A DNA stretch of 64,000 bases from Candidatus Wallbacteria bacterium (GCA_016213845.1 JACQZN010000016.1:35204-99203); one strand, 5' to 3'; positions 44,482 through 52,128 are shown, counted from the stretch's first letter. Numbers and translations are program-made. Notes: generated by a model not told the origin, from the letters alone.

Positions 44482-45480
44482 ATGCGCTGGAGCAGCTGGC
44501 CGGTCTGGAAGCGGCGGGTGGCGGTCTACGGGGGACTGCTGGCGGCGTACCTCGCCCTTGGGGGCTGGATGGCCTGGTGTCCGGATCATGGCAGCGCGGG
44601 AGGACGGACGGTGGACACGGAGCTTTCAACCCGGCTGCGCGGTCACGTGGAGAGGCTGGCCGGGGAGATCGGCGAGCGCAATGTCTTCAAGCCGGGCTCG
44701 CTCGACCGGGCGGCGACGTGCATCGTCGCGTTCTGGCGTGAGCTGGGACTGAAGCCGGTCGAGCTCGAGTACCGAGCGGCCGGATTCGCCTGCAAGAACC
44801 TCGAGTGCGAGCTGCCGGGCTCGGGCCCCAAGGGCGCCATCGTCGTCGGTGCTCACTACGACTCCGTCTCGGGTTGCCCGGGTGCCGACGACAACGCCAG
44901 CGGCGTCGCGGCGATGCTGGAGCTGGGCCGGCTGCTGGCCAGACGGCCACCCGGGCGCCCCATCCGCTTCGTCGCCTTCGCGAACGAGGAGCCGCCGTTC
45001 TTCCAGACCGAGTCGATGGGCAGCCGTGTCTACGCGAAGCTGGCGCGCACCCGAGGCGATTCGATCCACGCCATGCTGAGCCTGGAGGCGATCGGCTTCT
45101 ACGCCGACCGCAAGGGCTCGCAGGACTACCCGCCGCTGCTCAAACCCTTCTACCCGAGCACCGGCAACTTCATCGCCGTCGTCGGCGAGCTCTCCCAGCG
45201 CAAGCGCGTCCACCGGCTCGTGGAGCTCCTGGCACCCCAGCTCGGCCTTCCGGTCGAGTGCGCGGCCACCTTCGGCTTCTTCCCGGGTGTCACCTGGTCC
45301 GACCACGCCTCCTTCACCGCCGAGGGCTTCCCCGGCGTCATGGTCACCGACACGGCCCCGTACCGCAATCCGAACTATCACACGGCCGGCGACCTGCCCT
45401 CGACGCTGGACTACGACCGGCTCGCGCTCCTCACGGCGGGCCTGGCGCGCGCCATCCTGGCCCTGGCCGGCGAGCCGTGA
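44482..45480 (+). CDS. Membrane-anchored M28-family zinc aminopeptidase
   Basis: 332 residues. An N-terminal membrane helix (VAVYGGLLAAYLALGGWMAW, residues about 12–31) anchors a periplasmic catalytic domain. M28 metal ligands appear in order: GAHYDSVSG (His), GADDNASGVAAMLEL (bridging Asp), FANEEPPFF (catalytic Glu plus ligand Glu), a following SLEAIGF segment, and the final His in NYHTAGDLPSTLDY. The spacing matches M28 aminopeptidases, which trim N-terminal residues from peptides using two zinc ions. All catalytic residues are intact. No classical ribosome-binding site precedes the ATG; instead a −10 box ends nine bases upstream. It is followed after 42 bases by crcB. Substrate is not predictable. 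Confidence 0.9.
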   Translation: MRWSSWPVWKRRVAVYGGLLAAYLALGGWMAWCPDHGSAGGRTVDTELSTRLRGHVERLAGEIGERNVFKPGSLDRAATCIVAFWRELGLKPVELEYRAAGFACKNLECELPGSGPKGAIVVGAHYDSVSGCPGADDNASGVAAMLELGRLLARRPPGRPIRFVAFANEEPPFFQTESMGSRVYAKLARTRGDSIHAMLSLEAIGFYADRKGSQDYPPLLKPFYPSTGNFIAVVGELSQRKRVHRLVELLAPQLGLPVECAATFGFFPGVTWSDHASFTAEGFPGVMVTDTAPYRNPNYHTAGDLPSTLDYDRLALLTAGLARAILALAGEP

Positions 45481-45522
45481 AACGCCCGATCGGCTGCCCG
45501 CGTGTTACGCTGGCGCGCGGCG

Positions 45523-45921
45523 ATGCAAACCCTCGTCTGGATAGCCGTCGGCAGCGCGCTCGGCGGCTCGGCCCGGTACGGTCTGTCCGGTGCCGTCGAC
45601 CGCGTCTTCGGGGAGACGTTTCCCTGGGGCACCTGGCTCGTCAACATCTCGGGCTGCTTCGTCATCGGGCTCTTCGCTGCCCTCACGTCGCCCGACGGGC
45701 GCTGGTTCGTCCCGACGGCCGGTCGCCAGTTCGTGATGATCGGCTTCCTGGGCGGCTACACGACGTTTTCGTCCTTCGCCCTGCAGACCCTGAACCTCGC
45801 CCACGTGGGTGAAACCGGGCGCGCGGGCTTCTACGTCGTCCTCACGCTCGCCGGCTGTCTGGCTGCGGTCTTCGCCGGCGACGCCTGCGCCAGCGCGCTC
45901 AACCGGCCGGGAGGTGGTTGA
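45523..45921 (+). CDS. crcB: CrcB-type fluoride channel
   Basis: 132 residues from ATG 45523, chosen because MQTLVWIAVGSALGGSARYG matches the usual N terminus; a start 21 bases upstream would add an atypical MLRWRAA. Fluc/CrcB signatures are GSALGGSARYGL, WGTWLVNISGCFVIG (pore Asn), and FLGGYTTFSSFALQTL with the phenylalanine-box and TTFSS motif. Four membrane helices are evident. Such proteins work as dual-topology dimers exporting toxic fluoride. A TGTTACGCT extended −10 ends 11 bases upstream. I looked for a fluoride riboswitch before the gene and did not see one. The stop sits just before the DUF190 gene, a frequent partner of crcB. Confidence 0.93.
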   Translation: MQTLVWIAVGSALGGSARYGLSGAVDRVFGETFPWGTWLVNISGCFVIGLFAALTSPDGRWFVPTAGRQFVMIGFLGGYTTFSSFALQTLNLAHVGETGRAGFYVVLTLAGCLAAVFAGDACASALNRPGGG

Positions 45922-45923
45922 TC

Positions 45924-46256
45924 GTGCAGATTCCCCGCGAAGCCCTGCTGCTGCGCATTTTCATCGGCGAAAACGATCGCTTCGAGGGCCGCTCGCTCTT
46001 CGAGGCGATTGTCCTGCGCGCCCGCGAGCTCCACATGGCCGGAGCGACGGTGCTGCGCGGCCCGCTCGGGTTCGGTCGCTCGGCGCGTCTGCATACGACC
46101 AAGATCCTGCGGCTCTCCGAGGATCTGCCGATGGTCATCGAGCTGGTCGACTCCGAGGAGAAGATCCGCTCTTTCGTGGAGACGATCCGGCCGATGCTGG
46201 GGAGCGGCCTCGTGACTCTGGAGCGGGTCGAGGTGCTGCAGTACGGGACGCCCTAG
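45924..46256 (+). CDS. DUF190 family protein
   Basis: 110 residues. DUF190 proteins are small, often PII-like alpha/beta trimers encoded beside crcB; here LLRIFIGENDRFEGRSLFEA and GATVLRGPLGFGRSARLHT match the family, and LRLSEDLPMVIELVDSEEKI follows as expected. The start is taken as GTG 45924, seven bases after GGGAGGTGG; a TTG at 45918 would overlap the crcB stop and is an alternative. The gene is directly downstream of crcB with a two-base gap, so they form one operon. Its exact role is unknown; the pairing suggests a regulator or sensor linked to fluoride or ion export. Confidence 0.88.
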   Translation: MQIPREALLLRIFIGENDRFEGRSLFEAIVLRARELHMAGATVLRGPLGFGRSARLHTTKILRLSEDLPMVIELVDSEEKIRSFVETIRPMLGSGLVTLERVEVLQYGTP

Positions 46257-46314
46257 TGTGCCGGAGGGGGCACGCCGGCGGCACGGTGGATGTGTACTGG
46301 AGTCTGCCAGTCGA

Positions 46315-46354
46315 GGGCTCTGCCCCCGAGCCCCCGGCAAAGGGGCAGGACCCC
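46315..46354 (+). repeat. Dispersed GC-rich intergenic repeat, copy 1
   Basis: GGGCTCTGCCCCCGAGCCCC followed by GGCAAAGGGGCAGGACCCC; a close match occurs at 48849–48885. It lies in the spacer before the VorB-like operon and has partial dyad symmetry. Confidence 0.5.
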
Positions 46355-46434
46355 AGCAGGATTCAGCGCCGCGTACCAGCTTACCGACTTGCTTCCGTGC
46401 ACGCTGCGCGCGGTGGCGCCGCTCTCGGGCGGCC

Positions 46435-46443
46435 TGCTATACT
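46435..46443 (+). promoter_or_regulatory. Extended −10 box of the OFOR-like operon
   Basis: TGCTATACT ends 14 bases before the ATG at 46458. There is no good −35 and no ribosome-binding site between it and the start, which fits a leaderless or nearly leaderless mRNA. Confidence 0.45.
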
Positions 46444-46457
46444 CGCGCCACGCTCCT

Positions 46458-47516
46458 ATGGTCACGCGCGCGAAGATCCTGCTGCCGGGCTGCGAGGCGA
46501 TCGCCGAGGCGGCGATCCGGGCCGGCTGCACGCACTACTTCGGCTATCCCGGGCTGGCGTTGCGGGACATCCACGAGTGCATGGCTCGGCGGCTGCCGGC
46601 CGAGAACGGCACCTACGTCCAGGCCGAGAACGAGATTGCCGCCATCAGCATGGCCTATGGCGCCGCGTGCGCCGGTGCGCGCGTCATGACGAGCGCCTCG
46701 GGGACCGGCATCGGCCAGATGCAGGAGATGCTCTCCTTCATGGCCGGGGCCGAGATCCCGTGCGTGGTGCTGAACGTGGGGCTGTCGGGCTACTCGCTGG
46801 CAGGGACGCTGCCTTCCCAGGCCGACTACTTTCAGGCGACGCGCGGCGCGGGCCAGGAGAACTACCGTCTGGTGGCGCTCTCGCCGTCGAGTGTGCAGGA
46901 GGCGGCCGATCTCACGCTCGACGCCTTCGACCTGGCCGATCGCCATCGCAACCCCGTGCTGGTGCTGGCCGACGGCATCATCAGCCAGATGATGGAGCCA
47001 GCGGCGCTTCCGGCGCGCCGCAAGAAGGCGTTGCCCGAAAAGAGCTGGGCCGTGGGGCCGCGAGAGGACCGCAAGCCGAACCTGGTGACCTCGATCTACC
47101 TGGAGCCTTCGGCGCTGGAGGCGCAGGTCTGGAAGCTCTACAAGAAGTACGGCAACGTGTCGACGCGGGAGGTACGGTTCGAGGAGTACCGCTGCGCCGA
47201 CGCCTCGCTGATCCTGGTGGCCGGCGGCATCGTGGGGCGGGTGGCTCGCACGGCCGTCGACAAGGGCCGCAAGCGCGGGATGAAGCTGGGGCTGTTCCGG
47301 CCGGTCAGTCTCTGGCCGTTCCCGGCGGAGGCGCTGGCGGAGCACTCGCGGCGGGCGAAGGCGCTGTTGGTGGTGGAGCTGAACACGGGCCAGATGGTGG
47401 AGGACGTGCGGTTGGCGACTCAAAGGCCCGATCGAGTCCACTTTTACGGCCGCACGGGCGGCAGCATCCCGTCGAGCTTCGAGATCCTGCACGAGGCGTT
47501 GAAATGGATGGAGTGA
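46458..47516 (+). CDS. VorB/KorA-like alpha subunit of a 2-oxoacid:ferredoxin oxidoreductase-type complex, key Thr motif lost
   Basis: 352 residues from ATG 46458 (MVTRAKILLPGCEAIAEAAI); upstream in-frame starts are poor. The alignment with VorB is long: AGCTHYFGYP, QAENEIAAISMAYGAACAGA, LPSQADYFQATRGAGQ, YRLVALSPSSVQEAADLTL, GRTGGSIPS and the transketolase C-terminal-like GLFRPVSLWPFP. However, the near-invariant YPITP loop, whose Thr contacts substrate and thiamine diphosphate, reads YPGLA here, and the GG--S--S--G loop is TSASGTGIG. Canonical subunits pair with beta, gamma and often a ferredoxin-like delta subunit to oxidise branched 2-oxoacids to acyl-CoA. Beta- and gamma-like genes follow (13-bp overlap with beta). 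The complex probably forms, but standard catalysis is doubtful. Confidence 0.82.
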   Translation: MVTRAKILLPGCEAIAEAAIRAGCTHYFGYPGLALRDIHECMARRLPAENGTYVQAENEIAAISMAYGAACAGARVMTSASGTGIGQMQEMLSFMAGAEIPCVVLNVGLSGYSLAGTLPSQADYFQATRGAGQENYRLVALSPSSVQEAADLTLDAFDLADRHRNPVLVLADGIISQMMEPAALPARRKKALPEKSWAVGPREDRKPNLVTSIYLEPSALEAQVWKLYKKYGNVSTREVRFEEYRCADASLILVAGGIVGRVARTAVDKGRKRGMKLGLFRPVSLWPFPAEALAEHSRRAKALLVVELNTGQMVEDVRLATQRPDRVHFYGRTGGSIPSSFEILHEALKWME

Positions 47517-48124
47517 AGCCAACCGCTCGCCCCAAGGTGACGCGACCGACCTTCGCGCGGCTGCACGAGTGCCCGGGCGGGCCCCATGAGCCGGTGCAGC
47601 TGGCGCTGGCGCAGGCGCTCGAGGAGCTCGGCGCGTCGCCGGCCGCGGTGGCCGTGGCGCCGTTCGGGTGCGCGCTGGTGCTGTTCGAATCGCTCGACGT
47701 CGACTGCGTGACGGTGCCGCCGGGCCGGGCACCGGCCGTGGCTGCTGGAGTGAAGAGCGTCCACCCCCAGGCCGTGGTCTTCTGCTACCAGGGCGGCTGG
47801 GACGCGGCGTCGTCCGGGGCCGGCGAGGTCCTGCACGCGGCGCGGCGCGGCGATCCGATCACCATCGTCCACACGGTGCTGGGCAGCGGCCAGACGCCCG
47901 CCTTGCCGCTGGCGGAGCTGGTCGCAGCCATCGACGGCAATCTCTACGTCGAGCGCGTGGCCTGCGCAGGCGAGGAGAGCCTGCCGCCGCTCAGGGCAGT
48001 GCTGGCCCGGGCCCTGGCGCTGCAGCGCGACGCCGGCGTTTTCGGGTTCGTCGAGGTCGTTTCGCGCGAAGCGGCCGCGTCCGGCAGGAAGCTCGGCTGC
48101 CTGAGGGAGGCCGGTCAAAAGTGA
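47504..48124 (+). CDS. Beta-subunit-like protein of the OFOR-type complex lacking TPP and Fe-S motifs
   Basis: 206 residues from ATG 47504, overlapping the alpha-like gene by 13 bases. It is recognisable as the thiamine-diphosphate-binding subunit by order and by VAPFGCALVLFESLDVD, PPGRAPAVAAGVKSVHPQAV and GEVLHAARRGDPITIV. Yet the defining residues are missing: GDGD of the Mg2+/TPP site is GGWD, the 'NN-IYGMTGGQ' stretch is reduced to HTVLGSGQ, and the N-terminal CPGCGHG Fe-S motif is CPGGPHE. The protein is shorter than typical family members (about 250–290 residues). As the same change of active site is seen in the alpha-like partner, this looks like coordinated repurposing, or decay, of the whole enzyme. 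Confidence 0.75.
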   Translation: MDGVKPTARPKVTRPTFARLHECPGGPHEPVQLALAQALEELGASPAAVAVAPFGCALVLFESLDVDCVTVPPGRAPAVAAGVKSVHPQAVVFCYQGGWDAASSGAGEVLHAARRGDPITIVHTVLGSGQTPALPLAELVAAIDGNLYVERVACAGEESLPPLRAVLARALALQRDAGVFGFVEVVSREAAASGRKLGCLREAGQK

Positions 48125-48819
48125 AAGCGTCGCGTCCGGCGAACCCGGGGAAGCACGCCGGGCTGCCGTTTGCTCTCGATACCAAGGCCGGCCTGGCGCC
48201 CGTCAAGAGCCAGCACGTGCCGGTCGAGATCGAGCGCGTCATCCTGGCGGGCCCGCGCGGGCTGGCGCTGCACCACGCAGGCAAGATCATCGCCGCGGCC
48301 GGTCTGCTCAAGCGGCGCAACGTGACGTGGCTGCCGCTGTTCAGCCCGACTGTACGGGGCGAGTCGGACCACTGCACCGTGCTCGTCTCCAAGGAGCAGA
48401 TCGGCTCGCCTCTGGCCGGCGTTCCGGACATCGTTCTGGCGCTGGCGCTGGCCGACTACGAGCTCTTCAAGCTGCGCATCAAGGCCGGCGGGCTGATGCT
48501 CTACGACTCGAGCGCCATCGAGCTTCTGCCGGAGGCCTTCCGTGACGACATCCGCACCATCGCGGTCCCGGCTCGCGAGATGGCGCGCGACACGGGCGAT
48601 GTCCGGCTGGCCGGCATGGTGATGCTGGGCGCCTACCTGGGCAGCTCGCGGCTGCTGGACGAGAAGTCCGTGCACGAGGCGCTCAAGCGCACTGCCTCGC
48701 GGGACGAGGGCGCGCCCTCGCCCGAGCTGACGCGCAAGGCCGTCGACGAGGGCCACCGCTACGTGCGCGAGCGGCGCTACATGTTCAACCGCTACGCCTA
48801 CAGCATTTTCATGCGCTGA
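48121..48819 (+). CDS. Gamma-subunit-like protein of the OFOR-type complex
   Basis: 232 residues from GTG 48121, which shares GTGA with the beta-like stop. It fits the pyruvate/ketoisovalerate oxidoreductase gamma domain (POR): VILAGPRGLALHHAGKIIA in place of 'G-GGQGv-laa--la', NVTWLPLFSPTVRGESDHCT, VSKEQIGSPLAGVPDIVLAL and GGLMLYDSSAI. The initial GGQG loop is altered to GPRG, paralleling the changes in the two upstream genes. A C-terminal extension (about residues 190–232) ends in EGHRYVRERRYMFNRYAYSI and is not part of the usual domain. The three genes form one operon. No ferredoxin-type delta subunit is nearby. Confidence 0.8.
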   Translation: MKASRPANPGKHAGLPFALDTKAGLAPVKSQHVPVEIERVILAGPRGLALHHAGKIIAAAGLLKRRNVTWLPLFSPTVRGESDHCTVLVSKEQIGSPLAGVPDIVLALALADYELFKLRIKAGGLMLYDSSAIELLPEAFRDDIRTIAVPAREMARDTGDVRLAGMVMLGAYLGSSRLLDEKSVHEALKRTASRDEGAPSPELTRKAVDEGHRYVRERRYMFNRYAYSIFMR

Positions 48820-48848
48820 GAGGCCGAAGGTGGATCTTACTCCTCCCA

Positions 48849-48885
48849 GGGGCTCCGCCCCCGGACCCCGGTCAAGGGGCAACAG
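48849..48885 (+). repeat. Dispersed GC-rich intergenic repeat, copy 2
   Basis: GGGGCTCCGCCCCCGGACCC followed by CGGTCAAGGGGCAACAGG closely resembles 46315–46354. Both copies flank the OFOR-like operon, one before it and one after it. Confidence 0.5.
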
Positions 48886-48888
48886 GCC

Positions 48889-48919
48889 CTCCTTCGACGA
48901 GCTCAGGACAGGCTCTGGA
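48889..48919 (+). repeat. 'CCTTCGACGAGCTCAGGACA' type intergenic repeat
   Basis: CCTTCGACGAGCTCAGGACA followed by GGCTCTGGA. This short element is scattered between genes in many bacterial genomes and produces false peptides ending ACPELVEG on the opposite strand. It lies in the 217-bp gap before the ABC exporter. Confidence 0.6.
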
Positions 48920-49036
48920 CCCCCGATAGGATGCGGCTTTCACGTCATTCGAGCCTCGGTTTGGCTTCCAAGAGTCGCGAGGGCTTTCGAGAGATTCGAT
49001 CATGTGTGAGGCCAGCGGTCCGCTGAGAGGCCGCCG

Positions 49037-49969
49037 ATGATCCAGGCTCGCCGGGTGACGCGTCGATTCGGCCGCTTCACGGCCGTCGACGATGCCAGCT
49101 TCGAGGTGCCTGCGGGGCGCGTGGCGGGGTTCCTGGGCCCGAACGGGGCGGGCAAGACGACGACGTTGAAGATGCTGGCCGGGCTCCTGCGGCCGACGGG
49201 GGGCGAGCTCTCCGTGGCAGGTCACGATCCGTCGCGGGAACGCGAGACGGTGCTGGCGAGCGCGGGCGTGCTGATCGAGACGCCCGGCTTCTTCGAACAC
49301 GCGACGGCGCTCGAGAACCTGCTCTGGCTCGGCTCCCTGGGGCGAACGGCCACGACCCGACTGCTCGAGCCGGCGGCCAAGGAGTGCCTGGAGGCGCTGG
49401 GAATGACGCGTCACGCCACGCGGCCCGTGGCGGGCTTCTCGACCGGCATGCGGATGCGACTGGCGCTGGCCACGGCGCTGGTCAACAAGCCGTCCGTCTT
49501 GCTCCTGGACGAGCCGACGGCCGGCCTCGACCCGCTGGGCCGGCGCGCCGTGCGCGAGCTGATTCTCGGAGCCAATCGCGCCAACGGATGCACCGTGTTC
49601 ATCAGCTCGCACCTGCTCGAGGAGGTGGAGCTGCTCTGCGACTGGCTGGTCGTGATCGAGGCCGGCCGCATCCTGGCGCAGGGGCCGATGAGCGAGCTGC
49701 TCCCGACCACCGGGCAGTCGCATTTCAGCGCGCGGGTCGAGCCCGTCGAGCAAGCCGCGGCGCTGCTCTTGGCCCGCGCCGACGCCGGTGACGTGGAGCG
49801 GCAGGGGCCCACCGTCACGTTCCGCGCGCGCCGGGAGGACGTGCCGGCCATCGTCGCGCACATGGTTGGCCAGGGTGCAAGGCTGCACGAGCTGCGCGAC
49901 CTGGGACGCTCGCTCGAGGAGTTCTACTTCAATCTGACACGCCGCCAGAAGCCGCCCGCCGCCGCATGA
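49037..49969 (+). CDS. ABC transporter ATP-binding protein (ABC-2 exporter type)
   Basis: 310 residues. Walker A is GPNGAGKTTTLKML (about residues 35–48), the signature is FSTGMRMRLALA (a common variant of LSGGQ), Walker B plus catalytic Glu is LLLDEPTAGLDP, and the switch His follows in FISSHLLEEVELLCD. The IETPGFFEHATALENL segment is the usual Q-loop region of CcmA/DrrA-type exporters. After residue 230 there is a C-terminal domain of the DrrA kind. The permease gene overlaps its stop by four bases. The pair would form a two-component exporter (2 + 2 subunits) using ATP to move an unknown substrate, or move a membrane protein complex. GAGAGG lies before the ATG. Confidence 0.93.
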   Translation: MIQARRVTRRFGRFTAVDDASFEVPAGRVAGFLGPNGAGKTTTLKMLAGLLRPTGGELSVAGHDPSRERETVLASAGVLIETPGFFEHATALENLLWLGSLGRTATTRLLEPAAKECLEALGMTRHATRPVAGFSTGMRMRLALATALVNKPSVLLLDEPTAGLDPLGRRAVRELILGANRANGCTVFISSHLLEEVELLCDWLVVIEAGRILAQGPMSELLPTTGQSHFSARVEPVEQAAALLLARADAGDVERQGPTVTFRARREDVPAIVAHMVGQGARLHELRDLGRSLEEFYFNLTRRQKPPAAA

Positions 49970-50772
49970 GCCCTTTCGTCTTCGAGCTCGCCTGTCTTGC
50001 CCGTGCCCGCGGGACCTGGATAGCGCTCGCGCTGGCCTGCGCGGCTTCCGCGGCCGTCGCGCCCGCCATGTTCCTGATGCGCCGCTGGGGCGTGCAGCCC
50101 GAGGCGCTCGTGCGGGTCTGGTGGCCGACGGGCTTCTATCTGGCCCTCACCGCGCAGGCCGCGATGCTGCCGCTGTTGCAGATGTACCTGCTGGGCGATT
50201 CGTTGGCGGGCCAGGCGGCCGACAATCGGCTCCGCTCGCTGTTGCTCTGCCCGGTCTCGCGTCTGTCGCTCTTCGCCGGCAAGCTCGGCGCGGCGGCCGT
50301 CTTCAGCTTGGCGACGGTCCTCGTTTCCTTCGTGCTCGCGGCGGCGGCGGCGATCCCGGCGGCCGCCGGCTCCGACGCCTTCGAGCAGCTCACCGGGCGT
50401 GGCCTGGAGAAGACCCTGCCGCTCGGGTTCGCCATCTATGTCGCCGCGCAGCTGGCGCTGGTCGCCTATCAGGGGCTGGTCTTCTCGCTGGCCGGCAGCC
50501 TCAAGACGGGCCTGCTGGGCGTGGCCGCCCTGACCGGGTTCCTTTTCGCCGTGCAGCTGGGCGCCTACCAGTCCGAGAACTTCAAGTGGGTCGGCGAGCT
50601 CACCTTCACCCAGCACTACTTCCATGGGCTGGGCTTCGACATCCTGGCCGGAGCCACCACGGGCCGGCTCGAGGCCGGGGCAGCCTACGGCAAGGCGCTC
50701 GGCCTGCTCGTGGCCGACGCAGCGCTCTTCGCCCTGCTCGGCTACTGGGCCTTCCGGCGACGTGAGGTCTGA
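49966..50772 (+). CDS. ABC-2 type transporter permease
   Basis: 268 residues, ATG overlapping the ATPase stop (ATGA). Six membrane helices are evident: ALALACAASAAVAPAMFLM, FYLALTAQAAMLPLLQMYL, FSLATVLVSFVLAAAAAIP, PLGFAIYVAAQLALVAYQGL, GLLGVAALTGFLFAVQLGA and LGLLVADAALFALLGYWAF. Between the second and third lies GDSLAGQAADNRLRSLLLCP followed by VSRLSLFAGKLGAA, the coupling segment typical of ABC-2 permeases ('G-l--E---gtl--lL--PvsR'). It forms the membrane part of the exporter with the preceding gene. Substrate unknown. The next gene has its own promoter. Confidence 0.9.
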   Translation: MSPFVFELACLARARGTWIALALACAASAAVAPAMFLMRRWGVQPEALVRVWWPTGFYLALTAQAAMLPLLQMYLLGDSLAGQAADNRLRSLLLCPVSRLSLFAGKLGAAAVFSLATVLVSFVLAAAAAIPAAAGSDAFEQLTGRGLEKTLPLGFAIYVAAQLALVAYQGLVFSLAGSLKTGLLGVAALTGFLFAVQLGAYQSENFKWVGELTFTQHYFHGLGFDILAGATTGRLEAGAAYGKALGLLVADAALFALLGYWAFRRREV

Positions 50773-50781
50773 CGGCGGCGC

Positions 50782-50790
50782 TGCTATACT
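50782..50790 (+). promoter_or_regulatory. Extended −10 box of the HIT/tsaB operon
   Basis: TGCTATACT, identical to the box before the OFOR-like operon; the HIT gene's ATG is 38 bases downstream with GGGAGGT in between, so this transcript has a leader. Confidence 0.45.
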
Positions 50791-50827
50791 GTTGCCCGCC
50801 AGCGGACGGACTTCTGGGAGGTCTCAG

Positions 50828-51172
50828 ATGAGCGATTGTATCTTTTGCAAGATCGTCGCGGGGCAGATCCCCAGCGACAAAGTGCTCGAAACCGACGACC
50901 TGATCGCCTTTCGCGACATCAACCCCCAGGCGCCGGTCCACGTGCTGATCATCCCCAAGAGGCACGTCGCCAGCGTCATGGACCTGGCTGAACAGGACGC
51001 CGCGCTCCTGGCCCGGCTCGTCGACGGCGCCCAGCAGGTGGCCCGCCAGCACCGCCTGGACGCCACCGGGTTCCGGCTCCTCACCAACCACGGTGCCCAG
51101 GCGGGCCAGAGCGTCTTCCACCTGCACTTTCACCTGCTCGGCGGGCGGGCGATGCGATGGCCGCCGGGGTAG
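50828..51172 (+). CDS. HIT-family nucleotide hydrolase (HinT-like)
   Basis: 114 residues starting MSDCIFCKIVAGQIPSDKVL, the classic N terminus of bacterial HinT with the CxxC pair. The histidine triad is HLHFHLLGG near the C terminus, with the expected Gly-rich GQSVFH before it. DDLIAFRDINPQAPVHVLII is the conserved core strand. Such proteins hydrolyse adenosine phosphoramidates and related nucleotide conjugates in the cytoplasm. Length and motifs are complete. GGGAGGT precedes the ATG. The following gene starts 16 bases before this one ends, so both are translated from one message. Confidence 0.95.
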   Translation: MSDCIFCKIVAGQIPSDKVLETDDLIAFRDINPQAPVHVLIIPKRHVASVMDLAEQDAALLARLVDGAQQVARQHRLDATGFRLLTNHGAQAGQSVFHLHFHLLGGRAMRWPPG

Positions 51173-51858
51173 CCGCCCGAGGGCAGACGCTGGCTGGCTC
51201 CTCCACGATCCTGGCGCTGCACAGCACGAGCGACTTCACGCTGGCCGCGCTTCTCCGCAACGACCGGGTCGTAGCTCGAGCCGGTCTGGAGAGCGGTCGG
51301 GCGTCCATCCGGCTCGCCGGGGCGATCGAACAGATGCTGGCCGAGGGGCGGATCGGCGCGCGGGAGGTGGGGGTGATCGCGGTCTGCGTCGGACCCGGAA
51401 GCTTCACGGGCATCAAGGTCGGTCTCGCCACCGCCTACGGCCTGGCGGCTGCGACCGGCGCCGTCGTCTTCGGAGCCGATTCGCTCGAGATCCTGGCCGA
51501 ACAGGCCCCGGCCTCCGAGGCCGTCGCCGCCGTGTTCCCGGCCGGCCGAGGAGACTTCTACCTGGCTGTCTTCGAGGCGCGGGGCGGCGCTGCGCGCCGG
51601 CAAGCAATCGTGACGCCGAGGCTGGCAACGGCGGCGGAGCTGGTTGGCTTCGTCGGCGGGCAGCAGGTCCTGACGCTGGGGGCGGACGTCCGCGCGGCGG
51701 GGCTTTCGAACGCGCGGGCGGCCCAGCCCGAGCGGCTGGCGCTGGACCTGGCGGCCCTGGCGGCGCGGTGCGCTTTTTTCGATGCGGGGACGCTCCCGGC
51801 GCCCGTATACTTGCGCCGGACCTGGGCCGAAGAGGTCCGGTCGAAGAGAGCGCCATGA
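51157..51858 (+). CDS. tsaB: tRNA threonylcarbamoyladenosine biosynthesis protein TsaB
   Basis: 233 residues. TsaB is an ASKHA-fold partner that dimerises with TsaD to make the t6A modification in tRNAs decoding ANN codons. The hallmark VCVGPGSFTGIKVGLATAYG is present (about residues 70–89), along with the N-terminal TILALHSTSD strand and the central AVFPAGRGDFYLAVFE. The usual 'DaR--evy' is 'PAGRGDFYL' here. The start at 51157 overlaps the HIT gene by 16 bases; an ATG-less region follows, so the true start could be slightly downstream, near the TILALHS strand. The stop overlaps the start of a 73-residue ORF. Confidence 0.9.
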   Translation: MAAGVAARGQTLAGSSTILALHSTSDFTLAALLRNDRVVARAGLESGRASIRLAGAIEQMLAEGRIGAREVGVIAVCVGPGSFTGIKVGLATAYGLAAATGAVVFGADSLEILAEQAPASEAVAAVFPAGRGDFYLAVFEARGGAARRQAIVTPRLATAAELVGFVGGQQVLTLGADVRAAGLSNARAAQPERLALDLAALAARCAFFDAGTLPAPVYLRRTWAEEVRSKRAP

Positions 51859-52076
51859 AGCGAACCGTCTCCCTCGAAGATCTGAATCGTGCGCGGATGT
51901 CGCACCTCAAGGAGCTGCGGTTGCTGGAGCGCATGACCGACGCCCAGTTCGAGGCCTTTCGCAAAAACTTCAGCCTGCCGCTGGTCGATCCCGAGATCAC
52001 GCGCACCAAGGCGATCGAGACGCTGCGCTCCATGCTGGCGACCAACATCGCGCTGCAGAAGGCTCCGGGCCCTTGA
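51855..52076 (+). CDS. Small conserved-looking cytoplasmic protein (73 aa), coupled to tsaB
   Basis: Starts at an ATG that overlaps the tsaB stop by four bases (ATGA, 51855–51858). The protein is basic and helical: MKRTVSLEDLNRARMSHLKE, then LLERMTDAQFEAFRKNFSL, PEITRTKAIETLRSMLATNI. No membrane segment or signal. I cannot name a family. The tight coupling and a TATACT sequence inside the end of tsaB (51806–51811) suggest it is a real gene. The stop overlaps the −35 of the tRNA-Gly promoter. Confidence 0.6.
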   Translation: MKRTVSLEDLNRARMSHLKELRLLERMTDAQFEAFRKNFSLPLVDPEITRTKAIETLRSMLATNIALQKAPGP

Positions 52077-52101
52077 TCGCGCCTTTGGCGCATGCTAACT
52101 T
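52073..52101 (+). promoter_or_regulatory. tRNA-Gly promoter
   Basis: TTGATC (52073–52078), 17 bases, then TAACTT (52096–52101) preceded by the extended TGC. The mature tRNA begins 28 bases after the −10. The −35 overlaps the stop codon of the upstream 73-codon gene. Confidence 0.6.
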
Positions 52102-52128
52102 GAGGGCGGCCTTTTCGAGGCCGACCGA

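Noticed and set aside
45481..45522. Fluoride riboswitch before crcB
   Set aside because: Only 42 bases separate the genes and I could not find the conserved pseudoknot pairing; a promoter box occupies part of the space.
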